Positions 24,193 through 33,251 of a DNA stretch of 56,237 nucleotides are shown piece by piece (within the stretch, counting starts at the first letter, position 1; each line of letters begins with the position of its first letter). The position numbers and the translations under genes are program-made. Source of the DNA: Acidobacteriota bacterium (GTDB lineage: Bacteria; Acidobacteriota; Thermoanaerobaculia; Thermoanaerobaculales; Thermoanaerobaculaceae); assembly GCA_016213675.1 (NCBI GenBank), contig JACQZW010000063.1:1-56237 (forward strand), in the 5' to 3' direction. Under the pieces are notes generated by a model. It was given only the letters and a program-made list of their open reading frames with translations. It was not told the DNA's origin and made no database searches.

Positions 24193-24924
24193 ATGCGCGA
24201 GCGGGTCGTGGCGGTGGTCGTGGCGTTCCTGGTCGGCGGCGTCGGCGCGGCGTGGGCGCAGTGGGGCCAGGACCCGCTCCTCGACCGGGCGGCGGGCAAG
24301 AAGGCGCAGGGCGGCGTGGTCGTCCGCGACGGCGCGGTGGCCTGGGAGGACGACGACTCCGACGACGTCGTCTGGACCTTCAAGCGCGGCGACTGCGTCG
24401 TGGCACTGTCGCGCAGCCTCATCTCGCAGTACGAGTTCCGCGAGAAGAACGGCCGGGTCGCCGTCCAGTGGCTGGACAAGGGGATGAAGGGCAAGATCAA
24501 GACCGGCTGGATGGAGCTTGCCGACCTCGCCAAGTTCAACTACGACTGCGGCTGCGAGTCGCCGGAGTGCTTCCCGTTCTCCGGTGCCGGCGGGATCAGC
24601 ACGATGGCGTGGAACCCCTGCGTTCAGGAGGCCTACGACTGGCGGCTCGAGCGGCTCGACGCGCAACAGGTGCGCGAGGAGCCCAAGCCCGCGAAGCGCT
24701 CGGGGGGCTCGTCGCAGGCGAGCAAGGAGAAGCCGCTGACCAACAAGGACGTCGTCGAGCTGGTCAAGCTCGACCTCGGCGACGACGTGGTGATCGCCAA
24801 GATCCGCCAGGCGCCGCGCGAGGAGCTCGACGTGTCGACGGCGGCGCTCGGCGAGCTGAAGGGGGCGGGCGTCTCGAAGGCGGTGATCCAGGCGATGATC
24901 GCCCGGGCGGGGGAGCGGAAGTAG
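24193..24924 (+). CDS. Secreted protein with acidobacterial C-terminal helical module
   Basis: The 243-residue protein has a signal peptide (about 1-22). The middle region has a GDCVVALSRSLISQYEFREK strand pattern and a Cys-rich YDCGCESPECFPFSG segment that could form disulfides. The C-terminal 60 residues, LTNKDVVELVKLDLGDDVVI to VSTAALGELKGAGVSKAVIQ, match a short module repeated in many acidobacterial secreted proteins of unknown function. TAGAAT (24161-24166) upstream may be a -10 box. It sits between lpxC and exonuclease III with short gaps. Confidence 0.7.
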   Translation: MRERVVAVVVAFLVGGVGAAWAQWGQDPLLDRAAGKKAQGGVVVRDGAVAWEDDDSDDVVWTFKRGDCVVALSRSLISQYEFREKNGRVAVQWLDKGMKGKIKTGWMELADLAKFNYDCGCESPECFPFSGAGGISTMAWNPCVQEAYDWRLERLDAQQVREEPKPAKRSGGSSQASKEKPLTNKDVVELVKLDLGDDVVIAKIRQAPREELDVSTAALGELKGAGVSKAVIQAMIARAGERK

Positions 24925-24953
24925 ACCGACCGGCGCGGCGTTACCATCGGGCG

Positions 24954-25739
24954 ATGACACCGCCGGCCCCCCTGCGCATCGCCACCTGGAACGTGAACTC
25001 GGTGCGGGCCCGCCTCGCCCGTGTGCTCGCCTGGCTCGAGCGGCAGCGGCCCGACATCGTGTGCCTGCAGGAGACCAAGGTCGTTGACGACGACTTCCCG
25101 GCCGCGGAGATCGCCGCCGCCGGCTACCGGGCCGTCGTGTTCGGCCAGAAGACCTACAACGGCGTGGCGATCCTGGCCCGCGAGGAGCCGGTCGACGTGG
25201 TGCGCGGCCTGCCCGACGACGGGCCCGGCGCCGAGCGCCGGCTCATCGCCGCGACCGTGGGCGGCGTGCGCGTCGTCGGCGTCTACGCCCCCAACGGCGG
25301 CGAGGTCGGATCGGACAAGTACGCCTTCAAGCTGGACTGGTACCGCCGGCTGCGCGCCTGGCTCGACGCCGCCTGCGACCCGGCCGCGGCGCTGCTGATC
25401 TGCGGCGACTTCAACGTCGCCCCCGATGATCGCGACGTCTACGACCCGGTGGCGTGGCGGGGCCAGACGCTGTGCACCGACGCGGAGCGCGAGGCGCTCG
25501 CCGGGCTGGCCGCCTGGGGCGTCGTCGACGGGCTGCGCCTGCACCGCCAGGAGGGTGGCCTCTACACCTGGTGGGACTACCGCGCCGGGGCGTTCCACCG
25601 CGGCTGGGGGCTGCGCATCGACCATTTCTTGCTGACGCACCCACTGGCCGCGCGCTGCACGGCCGTCGACATCGACCGCGACGAGCGCAAGGGCGACAAG
25701 CCGTCCGACCACGCACCCGTCATTGCGACGGTGGGGTGA
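24954..25739 (+). CDS. xth: Exodeoxyribonuclease III
   Basis: The 261-residue enzyme excises nucleotides and cleaves abasic sites in base-excision repair. It has the standard family length. Visible motifs are ATWNVNSVRARL (Asn binding metal), CLQETKVVDDDFP (catalytic Glu), YAPNG, ICGDFNVAPDDRDV (catalytic Asp/Asn), TWWDYRAGAFHRGWGLRIDH (Asp), and SDHAPVIA (His at the end). The ATG at 24954 is 29 nt after the preceding stop. Confidence 0.95.
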   Translation: MTPPAPLRIATWNVNSVRARLARVLAWLERQRPDIVCLQETKVVDDDFPAAEIAAAGYRAVVFGQKTYNGVAILAREEPVDVVRGLPDDGPGAERRLIAATVGGVRVVGVYAPNGGEVGSDKYAFKLDWYRRLRAWLDAACDPAAALLICGDFNVAPDDRDVYDPVAWRGQTLCTDAEREALAGLAAWGVVDGLRLHRQEGGLYTWWDYRAGAFHRGWGLRIDHFLLTHPLAARCTAVDIDRDERKGDKPSDHAPVIATVG

Positions 25740-25930
25740 GGCCGCCCGCCCACCCCTCCAGGCTTGCACTTTCACCCCTCCGCCCAGGGTTGCCCTCCCA
25801 CCCGCCCGCCCAGGGTTGCCCGACCGCCCGACCACCCAGGGTTGAGGGGCGGCAGGACCGTTTTCATGCCCGGAGCCTGCCTCGTCTCCCAACCCCTCAA
25901 CCCTGGGTGGGTGGAGGGAAGGCCAACCCT
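25740..25930. repeat. Degenerate CCAGGGTTG repeats with perfect 18-bp inverted repeat between convergent genes
   Basis: CCACCCAGGGTTGAGGGG (25832-25849) is exactly complementary to CCCCTCAACCCTGGGTGG (25893-25910), with 43 nt between. Upstream the CCCAGGGTTGCC core recurs (25788-25826). Convergent transcription of xth and threonine synthase meets here, so it may be a two-way terminator, though there is no T-run. The repeat unit is degenerate. Confidence 0.5.
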
Positions 25931-27157
25931 TCAAGCCTGCTTCTTGGAGAGCGGAATGAGCTGGCTGCCGGTGTTGACGAGCAGGACGCGCTCGCCGCGC
26001 CGCACCGTGCCGTCGCGGAGCAGCGCCTCGAGGCCGGCGAGGGTGGCCGCGCTCTCGAGCCCGGCGTTGATGCCGAGCCGGCCGTAGGTGGCGAACGCCG
26101 CGACGATCGCGTCCTCGCTCACCGCCACCGCGGTGCCGCCCGAGTCGCGCAGCACGCGCAGCATGGCGTGGCCCATGATCGCGCCGGGGACGTCGAGGCC
26201 ATCGGCGACGGTGCCTTGCGAGGCGACGGGCTGGACCTCGTCGAGGCCGCGCCGGAACGCCTCCACGACCGGGGCGCAGTTGGCCGACTGGACGGAGACC
26301 ATGCGCGGCAGCGGGCGTCCGGCGCGGTCGAGGAGCCCGAGGCGATCGAGCTCGTCGAACGCCTTCCAGATGCCGACGAGGCCGGTCCCGCCGCCGGTCG
26401 GGTAGACGATCGCGTCGGGGAGGTCGGCGCCGAAGTGCTCGGCGATCTCGAGGCCGATGGTCTTCTTGCCCTCGAGCCGGCCGGGCTCGAAGAACGTCGA
26501 GAGGTCGACGATCTCGCCGGCGGCGAGCGGCGCGGCGAGCGTCTCGCGCATGTTGCGGCCGGCCGCCGCGATGTTCGGCCCGAAGAACCGCACCTCGCCG
26601 CCGAACAGCTCGCACGCCCGGTGGTAGACCGAGCCCTGGTAGCCGTCGGGCATCCACACCAGGCAGCCGGGCAGGCCGAGGCGCGCCGAGAACAGGCAAG
26701 CAGCGACCCCGGCGTTGCCCTGGGTGGGCAGAGCGAAGCGCGCGGCGCCGCACGCCGCGCCGAGGGCGACGGCGACGGCGAGGCCGCGGTCCTTGAAGCT
26801 CCCCGACGGGTTGGTCCCCTCGTTCTTGAGCAGGACCTCGACGCCGAGAGAGGTCGACAGCCGGTCGTGGCGGACGATCGGGGTGCCGCCGACGTCGGCG
26901 GCGTAGTCGGCGGGCACGCCCTGGACCGGGAGGAACGGCGCCCACCGCCACAGCCCGCGCGTAACCCGCTCGGCCACCGGCAGGGTGCGCAGCTCGGAGC
27001 GCACCGTGTCGCGGTCGTACTCGACGACCACCGGCTTGCCCGGCGGCGGGCAGCACGGGCACAGACCGATCGGTCGCGTGAAGCCGCCGGTCGGTACCTC
27101 GAGGCCGGACTTCGAGCAGCGCAGGCGGGCGACGGCGGGGCTGACACGGAGTTCCAC
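25931..27157 (-). CDS. thrC: Threonine synthase
   Basis: The 408-residue PLP enzyme makes threonine from O-phosphohomoserine. The Schiff-base Lys sits in NPSGSFKDRGLAVAVALG (about residue 120). Further family motifs are LPTQGNAGVAACLF, VYPTGGGTGLVGIWKAF and LLVNTGSQ. The first 40 residues carry a Cys cluster (CSKSG, then CPCC), consistent with the small zinc-like head of some threonine synthases. The GTG at 27157 is 8 nt after the carbonic anhydrase stop, so the two are co-transcribed. Confidence 0.93.
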   Translation of the reverse strand: MELRVSPAVARLRCSKSGLEVPTGGFTRPIGLCPCCPPPGKPVVVEYDRDTVRSELRTLPVAERVTRGLWRWAPFLPVQGVPADYAADVGGTPIVRHDRLSTSLGVEVLLKNEGTNPSGSFKDRGLAVAVALGAACGAARFALPTQGNAGVAACLFSARLGLPGCLVWMPDGYQGSVYHRACELFGGEVRFFGPNIAAAGRNMRETLAAPLAAGEIVDLSTFFEPGRLEGKKTIGLEIAEHFGADLPDAIVYPTGGGTGLVGIWKAFDELDRLGLLDRAGRPLPRMVSVQSANCAPVVEAFRRGLDEVQPVASQGTVADGLDVPGAIMGHAMLRVLRDSGGTAVAVSEDAIVAAFATYGRLGINAGLESAATLAGLEALLRDGTVRRGERVLLVNTGSQLIPLSKKQA

Positions 27158-27165
27158 GTTGACCC

Positions 27166-27798
27166 CTAGTCACCGAGCCGGTAGACGGCCGGGATTCCCT
27201 CGGGGCCGTCGACTGTCGCACCGAGGTCGTTGAGCAGGCCGGTGTGGATGTCGTAGACCCAGCCGTGAACCGCGAGGAACTGGCCGCGGCGCCAGGCCTC
27301 CTGGGCGATGCCGGTCCGCGCGACGTTCTGGACCTGCTGCAGGGTGTTGAGCTCGCAGAGCCGGTCGGCACGCGCCCGCTCGTCGGCCAGCGCGGCGAGC
27401 TCCTCGTGATGCTCCTGTCGAACGTCACGGACGTGTCGCAGCCACTGGTCGACGAGCCCGAGCGGCTCGTTGCCCAGGGCGGCCCGCACCGCGCCACACC
27501 CGAAGTGGCCGCAGACGATGATGTGCCGCACGCGTAGCACGTCGATCGCGAACTGCAGCACCGACATCGCGTTGAGGTCGCTGTGCACGATCTGGTTGCC
27601 GATGTTGCGGTGGACGAAGAGGTCGCCAGGCTTGAGGCCGACGACCGTGTCCGACGGGACCCGGCTGTCGGAGCATCCCACCCAGACGAAGCGCGGCGTC
27701 TGCTGCGAGGCGCGGCTGGAGAAGAACTCGGGATCGGCGGCCTTCACCCGGGCCGCCCACCTGCGGTTGTTGCTCAGAAGCGTGCGGAGCTCGTCCAT
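27166..27798 (-). CDS. can: Beta-class carbonic anhydrase
   Basis: The 210-residue enzyme interconverts carbon dioxide and bicarbonate. Zinc ligands are visible: Cys42 and Asp44 in VGCSDSRVPSD, His98 and Cys101 in CGHFGCGAV. The Asp/Arg dyad (Asp44, Arg46) is intact, and FVHRNIGNQ and AVHGWVYDIHTG are family motifs. A GAGGGGG ribosome site precedes the ATG at 27798. It is 10 nt downstream of the O-antigen ligase-like gene, so it likely belongs to the same operon as thrC. Confidence 0.95.
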   Translation of the reverse strand: MDELRTLLSNNRRWAARVKAADPEFFSSRASQQTPRFVWVGCSDSRVPSDTVVGLKPGDLFVHRNIGNQIVHSDLNAMSVLQFAIDVLRVRHIIVCGHFGCGAVRAALGNEPLGLVDQWLRHVRDVRQEHHEELAALADERARADRLCELNTLQQVQNVARTGIAQEAWRRGQFLAVHGWVYDIHTGLLNDLGATVDGPEGIPAVYRLGD

Positions 27799-27808
27799 CG
27801 GGACCCCC

Positions 27809-29617
27809 TCACCGGGTGGCGGCTGGTGTGCCGTCGTAGATCCACGGGTGGCGGGCGCCGTAGCCGGAGGCGTCGAGGCGGCGGCGCAGCGCCCTGGCCA
27901 GCTCGACGTCGGTGACCTGGCGGAGGATCGCCGGGTTGAGCTCGACGGCGCGGACGAAATGGGTCAGGGCGGCCTCGCGCTCGCCGGCGGCGAGCAGGGC
28001 CGCGCCGATGTCGAAGCGGGTCTCCGGCCGCTCGGCCAGGGCCAGCGCGGCCGCGAAGTGGCGGATCGCGAGGGCCGGTTGGTCGGCCTCGAGCGCGAGG
28101 CTGCCGAGCGTGAGGCGGGTCTCGTGAGAGCCGGGGAGCCAGCGCTCGCGGCCCTCGAGGCGGACGAGGGCGGCCCGCGCGGCGTCGGTACGCGCGCCGC
28201 TCGAGGCGCCGGCGCGCACCGCCTGGAGCAGCGCGCGGCCCTGCGCGAAGGCGCGGGCGGCGGCGTGGCGCTGCCAGGCGACGGTGGCGCCCACGCCCGC
28301 GAGGACGAGGGCGATGGCGAGCTCGGCACGGCGTCGGCCCGCCTGGGCCGGCGCCAGCGACGGCAAGGCCGGCAACGCGAGGGCGGCGAGCACGGTCCAC
28401 TGCGCGGCGACGGCCGCGAGGTGAAGGGGGAACTGGGTGAGGGCGATCACCGAGGCGGCGGCGAGCAGCGCGGCCCGATCGGGGATCGCTCCCGGCGGCC
28501 GCCCGGCGCGGCGGACGGCGAGGGCGAGCCCGGCGAGCGCGAGCAGCACGCCGATGGCACCGGTCTCCGCGGCGTGCTGGAGGAGGTCGTTGTGCGCCTC
28601 GCCGAACCCGGTCTCGAGGCCGAGCACCTGCGCCCGGTCGGCCAGCGCGGCCTCGTCGAGGGCGCGGAACGAGTTGGCCTCGAACAGTCCGGGCCCGACG
28701 CCGAACAGGGGATGCGCGGCCAGCATCGCGCCGGCGGCCGCGTACGCCGCGCCGCGGGCGCTGCCGAGCCAGAGCAGCCCGCGGCCGCGGGCCATCTCGG
28801 CGGCGCCGAGAAGGCGGCTGCGCAGCGGCGACGCCAGGACGACGACCAGGCCGACGATGACGAGGCCGGCGAACACCGGGAGGCGGCGAGCCCGCGGCAC
28901 CCGGCGCCACGCCATCACCGCACCACCGGCGACGAGGGCGAGGGCCGCGGTGAGCGTCTGCGACCCGACGACGACCGCGACGAGGAACAGGGCGGCGGCG
29001 GCCCAGGCCAGGCGCCGGCGGCCGCCCTCGAGCGCGCGGCCGGCGGCGAGCAGCGCCGGCAGGGTCAGGAAGATGCCGACGTAGCCGGGGTTGCCCAGCG
29101 TCCCGATCCAGCCGTAGCGGCCGACCAGGTAATCGAGCCGCGCGAACGTCGAGGGCTGCAGCGCCGACGACAGGAAGGCGAGGACCAGCACCGCCTCGAC
29201 GACCCCCGCCGCGACGACGAGGGCGGCGAGCCGGCGCCGGCTCCCGTCCGTCAGTCGGCGCAACGCGCCCCAGCCCATGGCGGCGAGCGCGACCGGTAGG
29301 AGGTTGCCGAGCGCCCGCACGACCTGCCCGGAGAAGAGCGCCGCCAGCACGCCGCCGGCGAGGACCCCGCCCCAAGCCGGCCACCACGGGTCGGTCCACG
29401 CGGCGCGGGCGTCCGCCCGCACCAGGAACGCCGCCGCCAGCGCTGCCCAGGCGGCCATCGCGAGCTCCGCCTGCGGGCCGCGGAAGGCGCGCAGCGCCTC
29501 GCCGTCCCAGACGAACGGCACGACGGCGACGAGCACCGTTGCGGCGAGGACCGAGAACCGCTCGAGACCGTCGCGCCGGGGTGCGGGTGGGCTCGGAGCC
29601 TTGCGCGGCACGCTCAC
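27809..29617 (-). CDS. O-antigen ligase/polymerase-like membrane protein with C-terminal TPRs
   Basis: The 602-residue protein has a dozen or so hydrophobic helices across residues 20-460. The large loop includes HPLFGVGPGLFEANSFRALD and ETGFGEAHNDLLQHAAETGA, which are the typical conserved motifs of O-antigen ligase/Wzy-type family proteins. The last 100-140 residues form TPR-like helical pairs (HETRLTLGSLALEADQPALA, AIRHFAAALALAERPETRFD). Start overlaps the SMC stop by 4 nt. The substrate could be the polysaccharide made by genes at 47055-56114, but they lie 17 kb away, so this is inference. Confidence 0.85.
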   Translation of the reverse strand: MSVPRKAPSPPAPRRDGLERFSVLAATVLVAVVPFVWDGEALRAFRGPQAELAMAAWAALAAAFLVRADARAAWTDPWWPAWGGVLAGGVLAALFSGQVVRALGNLLPVALAAMGWGALRRLTDGSRRRLAALVVAAGVVEAVLVLAFLSSALQPSTFARLDYLVGRYGWIGTLGNPGYVGIFLTLPALLAAGRALEGGRRRLAWAAAALFLVAVVVGSQTLTAALALVAGGAVMAWRRVPRARRLPVFAGLVIVGLVVVLASPLRSRLLGAAEMARGRGLLWLGSARGAAYAAAGAMLAAHPLFGVGPGLFEANSFRALDEAALADRAQVLGLETGFGEAHNDLLQHAAETGAIGVLLALAGLALAVRRAGRPPGAIPDRAALLAAASVIALTQFPLHLAAVAAQWTVLAALALPALPSLAPAQAGRRRAELAIALVLAGVGATVAWQRHAAARAFAQGRALLQAVRAGASSGARTDAARAALVRLEGRERWLPGSHETRLTLGSLALEADQPALAIRHFAAALALAERPETRFDIGAALLAAGEREAALTHFVRAVELNPAILRQVTDVELARALRRRLDASGYGARHPWIYDGTPAATR

Positions 29618-32600
29618 TCCTCCAGGCGGACGGAGACGATGCGCGACACGCCGGGCTCCTCCATGGTCACGCCGTAGAGCACGTCGGCGTGGGCCATGGT
29701 GCGGCGGTTGTGGGTGATGAGGAGGAACTGGGTCTCGTCGCTCATCTGGCGCAGCAGTCGGCAGAGCCGCTCGACGTTGGCGTCGTCGAGGGGGGCGTCC
29801 ACCTCGTCGAGGACGCAGAACGGCGCCGGCCGGATGGAGAACAGCGCGACGAGCAGCGCGATCGCCGCGAGCGCCTTCTCGCCCCCCGACAGCAGCAGCA
29901 CCGACTGGGCGTGCTTGCCGGGCGGGCGGACGCGGATCTCGAGGCCGGACTCGAGCGGCACCTCGGGGTCCGACAGCTCGATGCGCGCCTCGCCGCCGCC
30001 GAACAGCTCGCGGAACACCCGATCGAAGGCGACGTTGGCCTCCTCGATGGTCTTGAGGAAGCGCTCGGCGCAGGTGGCGTCGAGCTCGGCGACGGTGTCC
30101 TTGAGGGTATCGAGGGAGCGCTCGAGGTCCTTGCGCTGCTCGGCGAGGAAGGCGTGGCGGGTCTCCAGCTCGTCCTTCTCGGCGACGGCCAGCTCGTTGA
30201 CCGGCCCGAGCGACTCGAGGTCGGCGGCGAGCTGCTTCTCCCGCGCCTCGATGGCCGGGAGCTCGTCGGCCGGCGGCGGCGCCTCGGGCAGCTCCGCCTG
30301 TCCGGCCAGCAGCAGCGCGATGGTCTCGTGAAGCCGGTCGAGCGCCCCGGTCGCCTCGCTGAGGGCGAGCCGCTCGGCGTGCGCCGCATCGCGGGCGGCG
30401 AGGTGCGCGGTGCGGGCCGCCTCGGCGAGGTGGACGGCCGCGGCGACGCGCTCTTTGAGCGAGACCTCGACCTCGGTGAGCGCCTCCGCCTCGCGGTGGG
30501 CGGCCGCGCGGTTGGCGAGCAGCTCCTCGAGATCGGCGCGGGCGGTGGCTGCCGCCTTGGTGGTCGCGTCGACCCGGGCGCGTTGCGCCGCCTCCTCGGC
30601 CCGGGCGGTCGACTCGCGCTCGGCCAGCGAGGCGATCTCGGCGCGGTGGCGCTCGAGCTCGCGCTCGGTGGCGATGAGGCGCTCGCGGGCGACGGCGGCG
30701 ACGCCGCGGGCGCGTTCGGCGCCGGCTCGCGAGGCGGCCGCGGCCTGCTGCGCCGCGTCGGCGGTGCGCGAGCGGCGGTCCACCTCGCCCTCCAGCTCGG
30801 TGGCACGAACGGAGAGCCGCTCGGCCTCGGCCGTCCCCTCGGCGACGCGACCGACGAGCGCCGCGGCCTCGCCGTCGAGACGCGCGGCCTCGGCGGTGAG
30901 CGCCTCGAGCTCGCGCTGCAGCCGGGCGCGCTCGCGGTGCAGCGACTCGCGCGTCGAGGTCGCGGCGGCGAGCTCCTCGCCGGCGCGGCGGGCCTCGGCA
31001 TCGGCCGTGGCCAGGCCGGCGGCGAGCTCGGCGATCTCCGCGCGGGTCGCGTCCAGGGCCTCGGCCAGCTCGTCCTCGCGGGCGGCGGACTCGCGTTCCC
31101 GGGCGGCCGCGGCGCGCTCCCGGGCGCGCAGCTCGAGGACGCCGGCGGCCGTGCTCTTGGTGCCGGGCAGCTCGACCCGGCGGCCGCGCCGCCGGCCGCC
31201 GTCGGGCAGGACGATGACGAGGTCGGGGTCGGCCTCGGCCATGGCGCAGGCCGCCTGGTGGCTCGCGGCGACCGCGGCGCGGGGCAGCGCGGTGGTGAGC
31301 CAGCCGAGGTCGTCGGGGTCGGCGCCGGCCCGCTCGAGCAGCTCCGACGGCCGTCCCGGCAGGCCGCGCCGCGCCACGGCGACGGCGAGGCGGCCCTCGA
31401 TGCGCGGCAGGCGGGCGACCAGCTCGGCGAGCGCGGGCTCGTCGGCCACGACCGGCAGCGTGAGCAGGTCGCCGTACGCCTGATCGAGCCGGCGCGCCGC
31501 CTCGTCGTCGGGCTGGAGGAAGTCGCCCACCGTGCCCAGCACCTGGTCCTCGGGCAGCGCCCGGGCGAGCGCCTGCGGCAGCGCGCGAGCGCTGGCGACG
31601 GCGCGCTGCAGCCCGTCGCGCTCGTGGTGGGCCTGCCAGCGTGCGTGCCCGGTGCGGTCGCGGTCCGCCTGCAGCTCGCTGGCGCGGGCCACGAGGGCGT
31701 CGTGGCGGGTGCGCACCTCGGCGCGGCTCGCATCGATCTCGGCGAGGCGCGCGTTGACCGATCCGACCGCGGCCGCCGCCTGCTCCTCGTTCCCCGCGGC
31801 CTGGGCGAGGTGCGCGGCGAGCCGCTCGTGCTCGGCGGTGAGGCGCTGGCGCTGGTAGCGCACCTGCTCGGCCTCGACCCCGAAGCGGTGGACGCGGTTC
31901 TGCGCCTCGGTGGCTGCGGCGACGCCGGCGAGCAGCGCGCGACGCGCCTCCTCCGCCTGCGCTGCGGCGACACGGGCGGACTCCTCGGCGACGGTGGCGG
32001 CGAGGGCCTCGTCGCCCGCCGTCGCCTCGTCGCGCGCGTGGGTCGCGCGAGCGCCCTCGACCGCGGCGACGAGCTCGGCGTCGCGCTCGTGCAGCATCGC
32101 CGCGGAGCCGGCGAGGCGCTGCGCCTCGACGGCGGCCGCCTCGCGGCGCGTGCCCGCCTCGTCCAGCTCCCGGCGGGCCGCGACCTCCTCGGCCTCGCGG
32201 CGCTGCGCGGCGGCGTCGGCCCGCGCCTCGTCGCCGCGGGCCACGGCGAGCCGCTCCTGGGCGGCGTCGAGGTCGCGGCGGAGGAGCTCGAGGGCGGCGT
32301 CCGCCTGGGCCATGGCGCTGGCGGCCTCGGCCTCGCGCGCGGTGACCTCGACGAGCGCCTCGCGGCGCGCGTCGACGGCGGCCTGGAGCGCGACGCGGCG
32401 GGCGGCGAACAGCAGCGCCCGGAGCTCGGCGAGGGCGTGGCGGCGCTCGATGTGCTTCTCGGCCCGGCGGGCCTGGCGGCGGGCCTGGTCGAGGGCGCGC
32501 TTGACCTCGGCCGCCACGTCGGCCAATCGGAGCAGGTTGGCGCGGGTCTCGGCGAGCTTGAGCTCGGCCTCGTGGCGGCGGGCGCGGAACTTGGTGATCC

Positions 32601-33105
32601 CGGCCGCCTCCTCGAACAGGACGCGCCGCTCGGTGGCGCGCACCGAGAGCACCTGGCCGATCCGGCCCTGCTCGATGATGGCGTACGAGCGGGTGCCGAG
32701 CCCGGCGTCCATCATCTGGTCGACGACGTCCTTGAGGCGAACCCGCCTGCCGCCGACCCGGTAGTCCGACGTGCCGTCGCGCAGCACGCGGCGGGCGATC
32801 TCGAGGCGCCCGTCGGTCGCGACCCAGCGGCCGTCGCCGGCGGACAACGTCAACGTGACCAGCGCCGAGCCGGCCTGCCCGCGCTTCGGCGAGCCGTTGA
32901 AGATGACGTCGGCCATCGTCTGCGAGCGCAGGAGACGGGCGGACTGCTCGCCGAGCACCCAGGCGATGGCGTCGCAGATGTTCGACTTGCCGGCGCCGTT
33001 CGGGCCGACGATCGCCGTGATCGCCCCGGGGAACGACAGGTCGACCCGCGAGGCGAACGACTTGAATCCCTCCAGGGTCAGCGAGGCGAGGCGAAACGCT
33101 CCCAT
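29614..33105 (-). CDS. smc: Chromosome segregation SMC protein
   Basis: The 1163-residue protein has full SMC length. Head parts are GPNGAGKSN at 34-42, the C-terminal signature LSGGEKALAA and the Walker B CVLDEVDAPLDDAN. Coiled coils fill most of residues 170-480 and 650-1000, rich in Ala/Glu/Arg. The hinge (about 500-640) includes QVLGTVGDFLQPDDEAA and GTKSTAAGVLELR. SMC dimers organise and condense chromosomes with ScpA and ScpB, which are not in this window. The internal start at 33105 is chosen because MGAFRLASLTLEGFKSF is the conserved N-terminus; the upstream 13 residues are not. Confidence 0.96.
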   Translation of the reverse strand: MGAFRLASLTLEGFKSFASRVDLSFPGAITAIVGPNGAGKSNICDAIAWVLGEQSARLLRSQTMADVIFNGSPKRGQAGSALVTLTLSAGDGRWVATDGRLEIARRVLRDGTSDYRVGGRRVRLKDVVDQMMDAGLGTRSYAIIEQGRIGQVLSVRATERRVLFEEAAGITKFRARRHEAELKLAETRANLLRLADVAAEVKRALDQARRQARRAEKHIERRHALAELRALLFAARRVALQAAVDARREALVEVTAREAEAASAMAQADAALELLRRDLDAAQERLAVARGDEARADAAAQRREAEEVAARRELDEAGTRREAAAVEAQRLAGSAAMLHERDAELVAAVEGARATHARDEATAGDEALAATVAEESARVAAAQAEEARRALLAGVAAATEAQNRVHRFGVEAEQVRYQRQRLTAEHERLAAHLAQAAGNEEQAAAAVGSVNARLAEIDASRAEVRTRHDALVARASELQADRDRTGHARWQAHHERDGLQRAVASARALPQALARALPEDQVLGTVGDFLQPDDEAARRLDQAYGDLLTLPVVADEPALAELVARLPRIEGRLAVAVARRGLPGRPSELLERAGADPDDLGWLTTALPRAAVAASHQAACAMAEADPDLVIVLPDGGRRRGRRVELPGTKSTAAGVLELRARERAAAARERESAAREDELAEALDATRAEIAELAAGLATADAEARRAGEELAAATSTRESLHRERARLQRELEALTAEAARLDGEAAALVGRVAEGTAEAERLSVRATELEGEVDRRSRTADAAQQAAAASRAGAERARGVAAVARERLIATERELERHRAEIASLAERESTARAEEAAQRARVDATTKAAATARADLEELLANRAAAHREAEALTEVEVSLKERVAAAVHLAEAARTAHLAARDAAHAERLALSEATGALDRLHETIALLLAGQAELPEAPPPADELPAIEAREKQLAADLESLGPVNELAVAEKDELETRHAFLAEQRKDLERSLDTLKDTVAELDATCAERFLKTIEEANVAFDRVFRELFGGGEARIELSDPEVPLESGLEIRVRPPGKHAQSVLLLSGGEKALAAIALLVALFSIRPAPFCVLDEVDAPLDDANVERLCRLLRQMSDETQFLLITHNRRTMAHADVLYGVTMEEPGVSRIVSVRLEE

Positions 33106-33143
33106 CGTCGAACGGCGGATACTAACACCATCCGCCCCCGCCA

Positions 33144-33251
33144 TGGGGTCAGGTCTTGTACTATTGGGGTTAGTCCCGACAACCCGCTACGTACGATCGT
33201 CCGTGGCAGTCATCGGCCGACGGAAGTCACATACTACAAGACCTGACCCCA
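33144..33251. mobile_element. MITE-like element with 17-bp terminal inverted repeats
   Basis: TGGGGTCAGGTCTTGTA (33144-33160) is the exact complement of 33235-33251; one mismatch beyond, the pairing resumes (TAT/ATA). The 74-nt interior has no gene. The GGGGTCAGGTCTTG type of sequence is known to me as the terminal repeat seen near REP-associated tyrosine transposases (Y1_Tnp) in several phyla; that association is recalled, not tested. The right arm lies inside the 3' end of the radical SAM gene. Confidence 0.65.

Noticed and set aside
33160..33234. Transposase gene inside the 108-bp inverted-repeat element
   Set aside because: Only 74 nt separate the arms, too short for any transposase; the element is non-autonomous at best.
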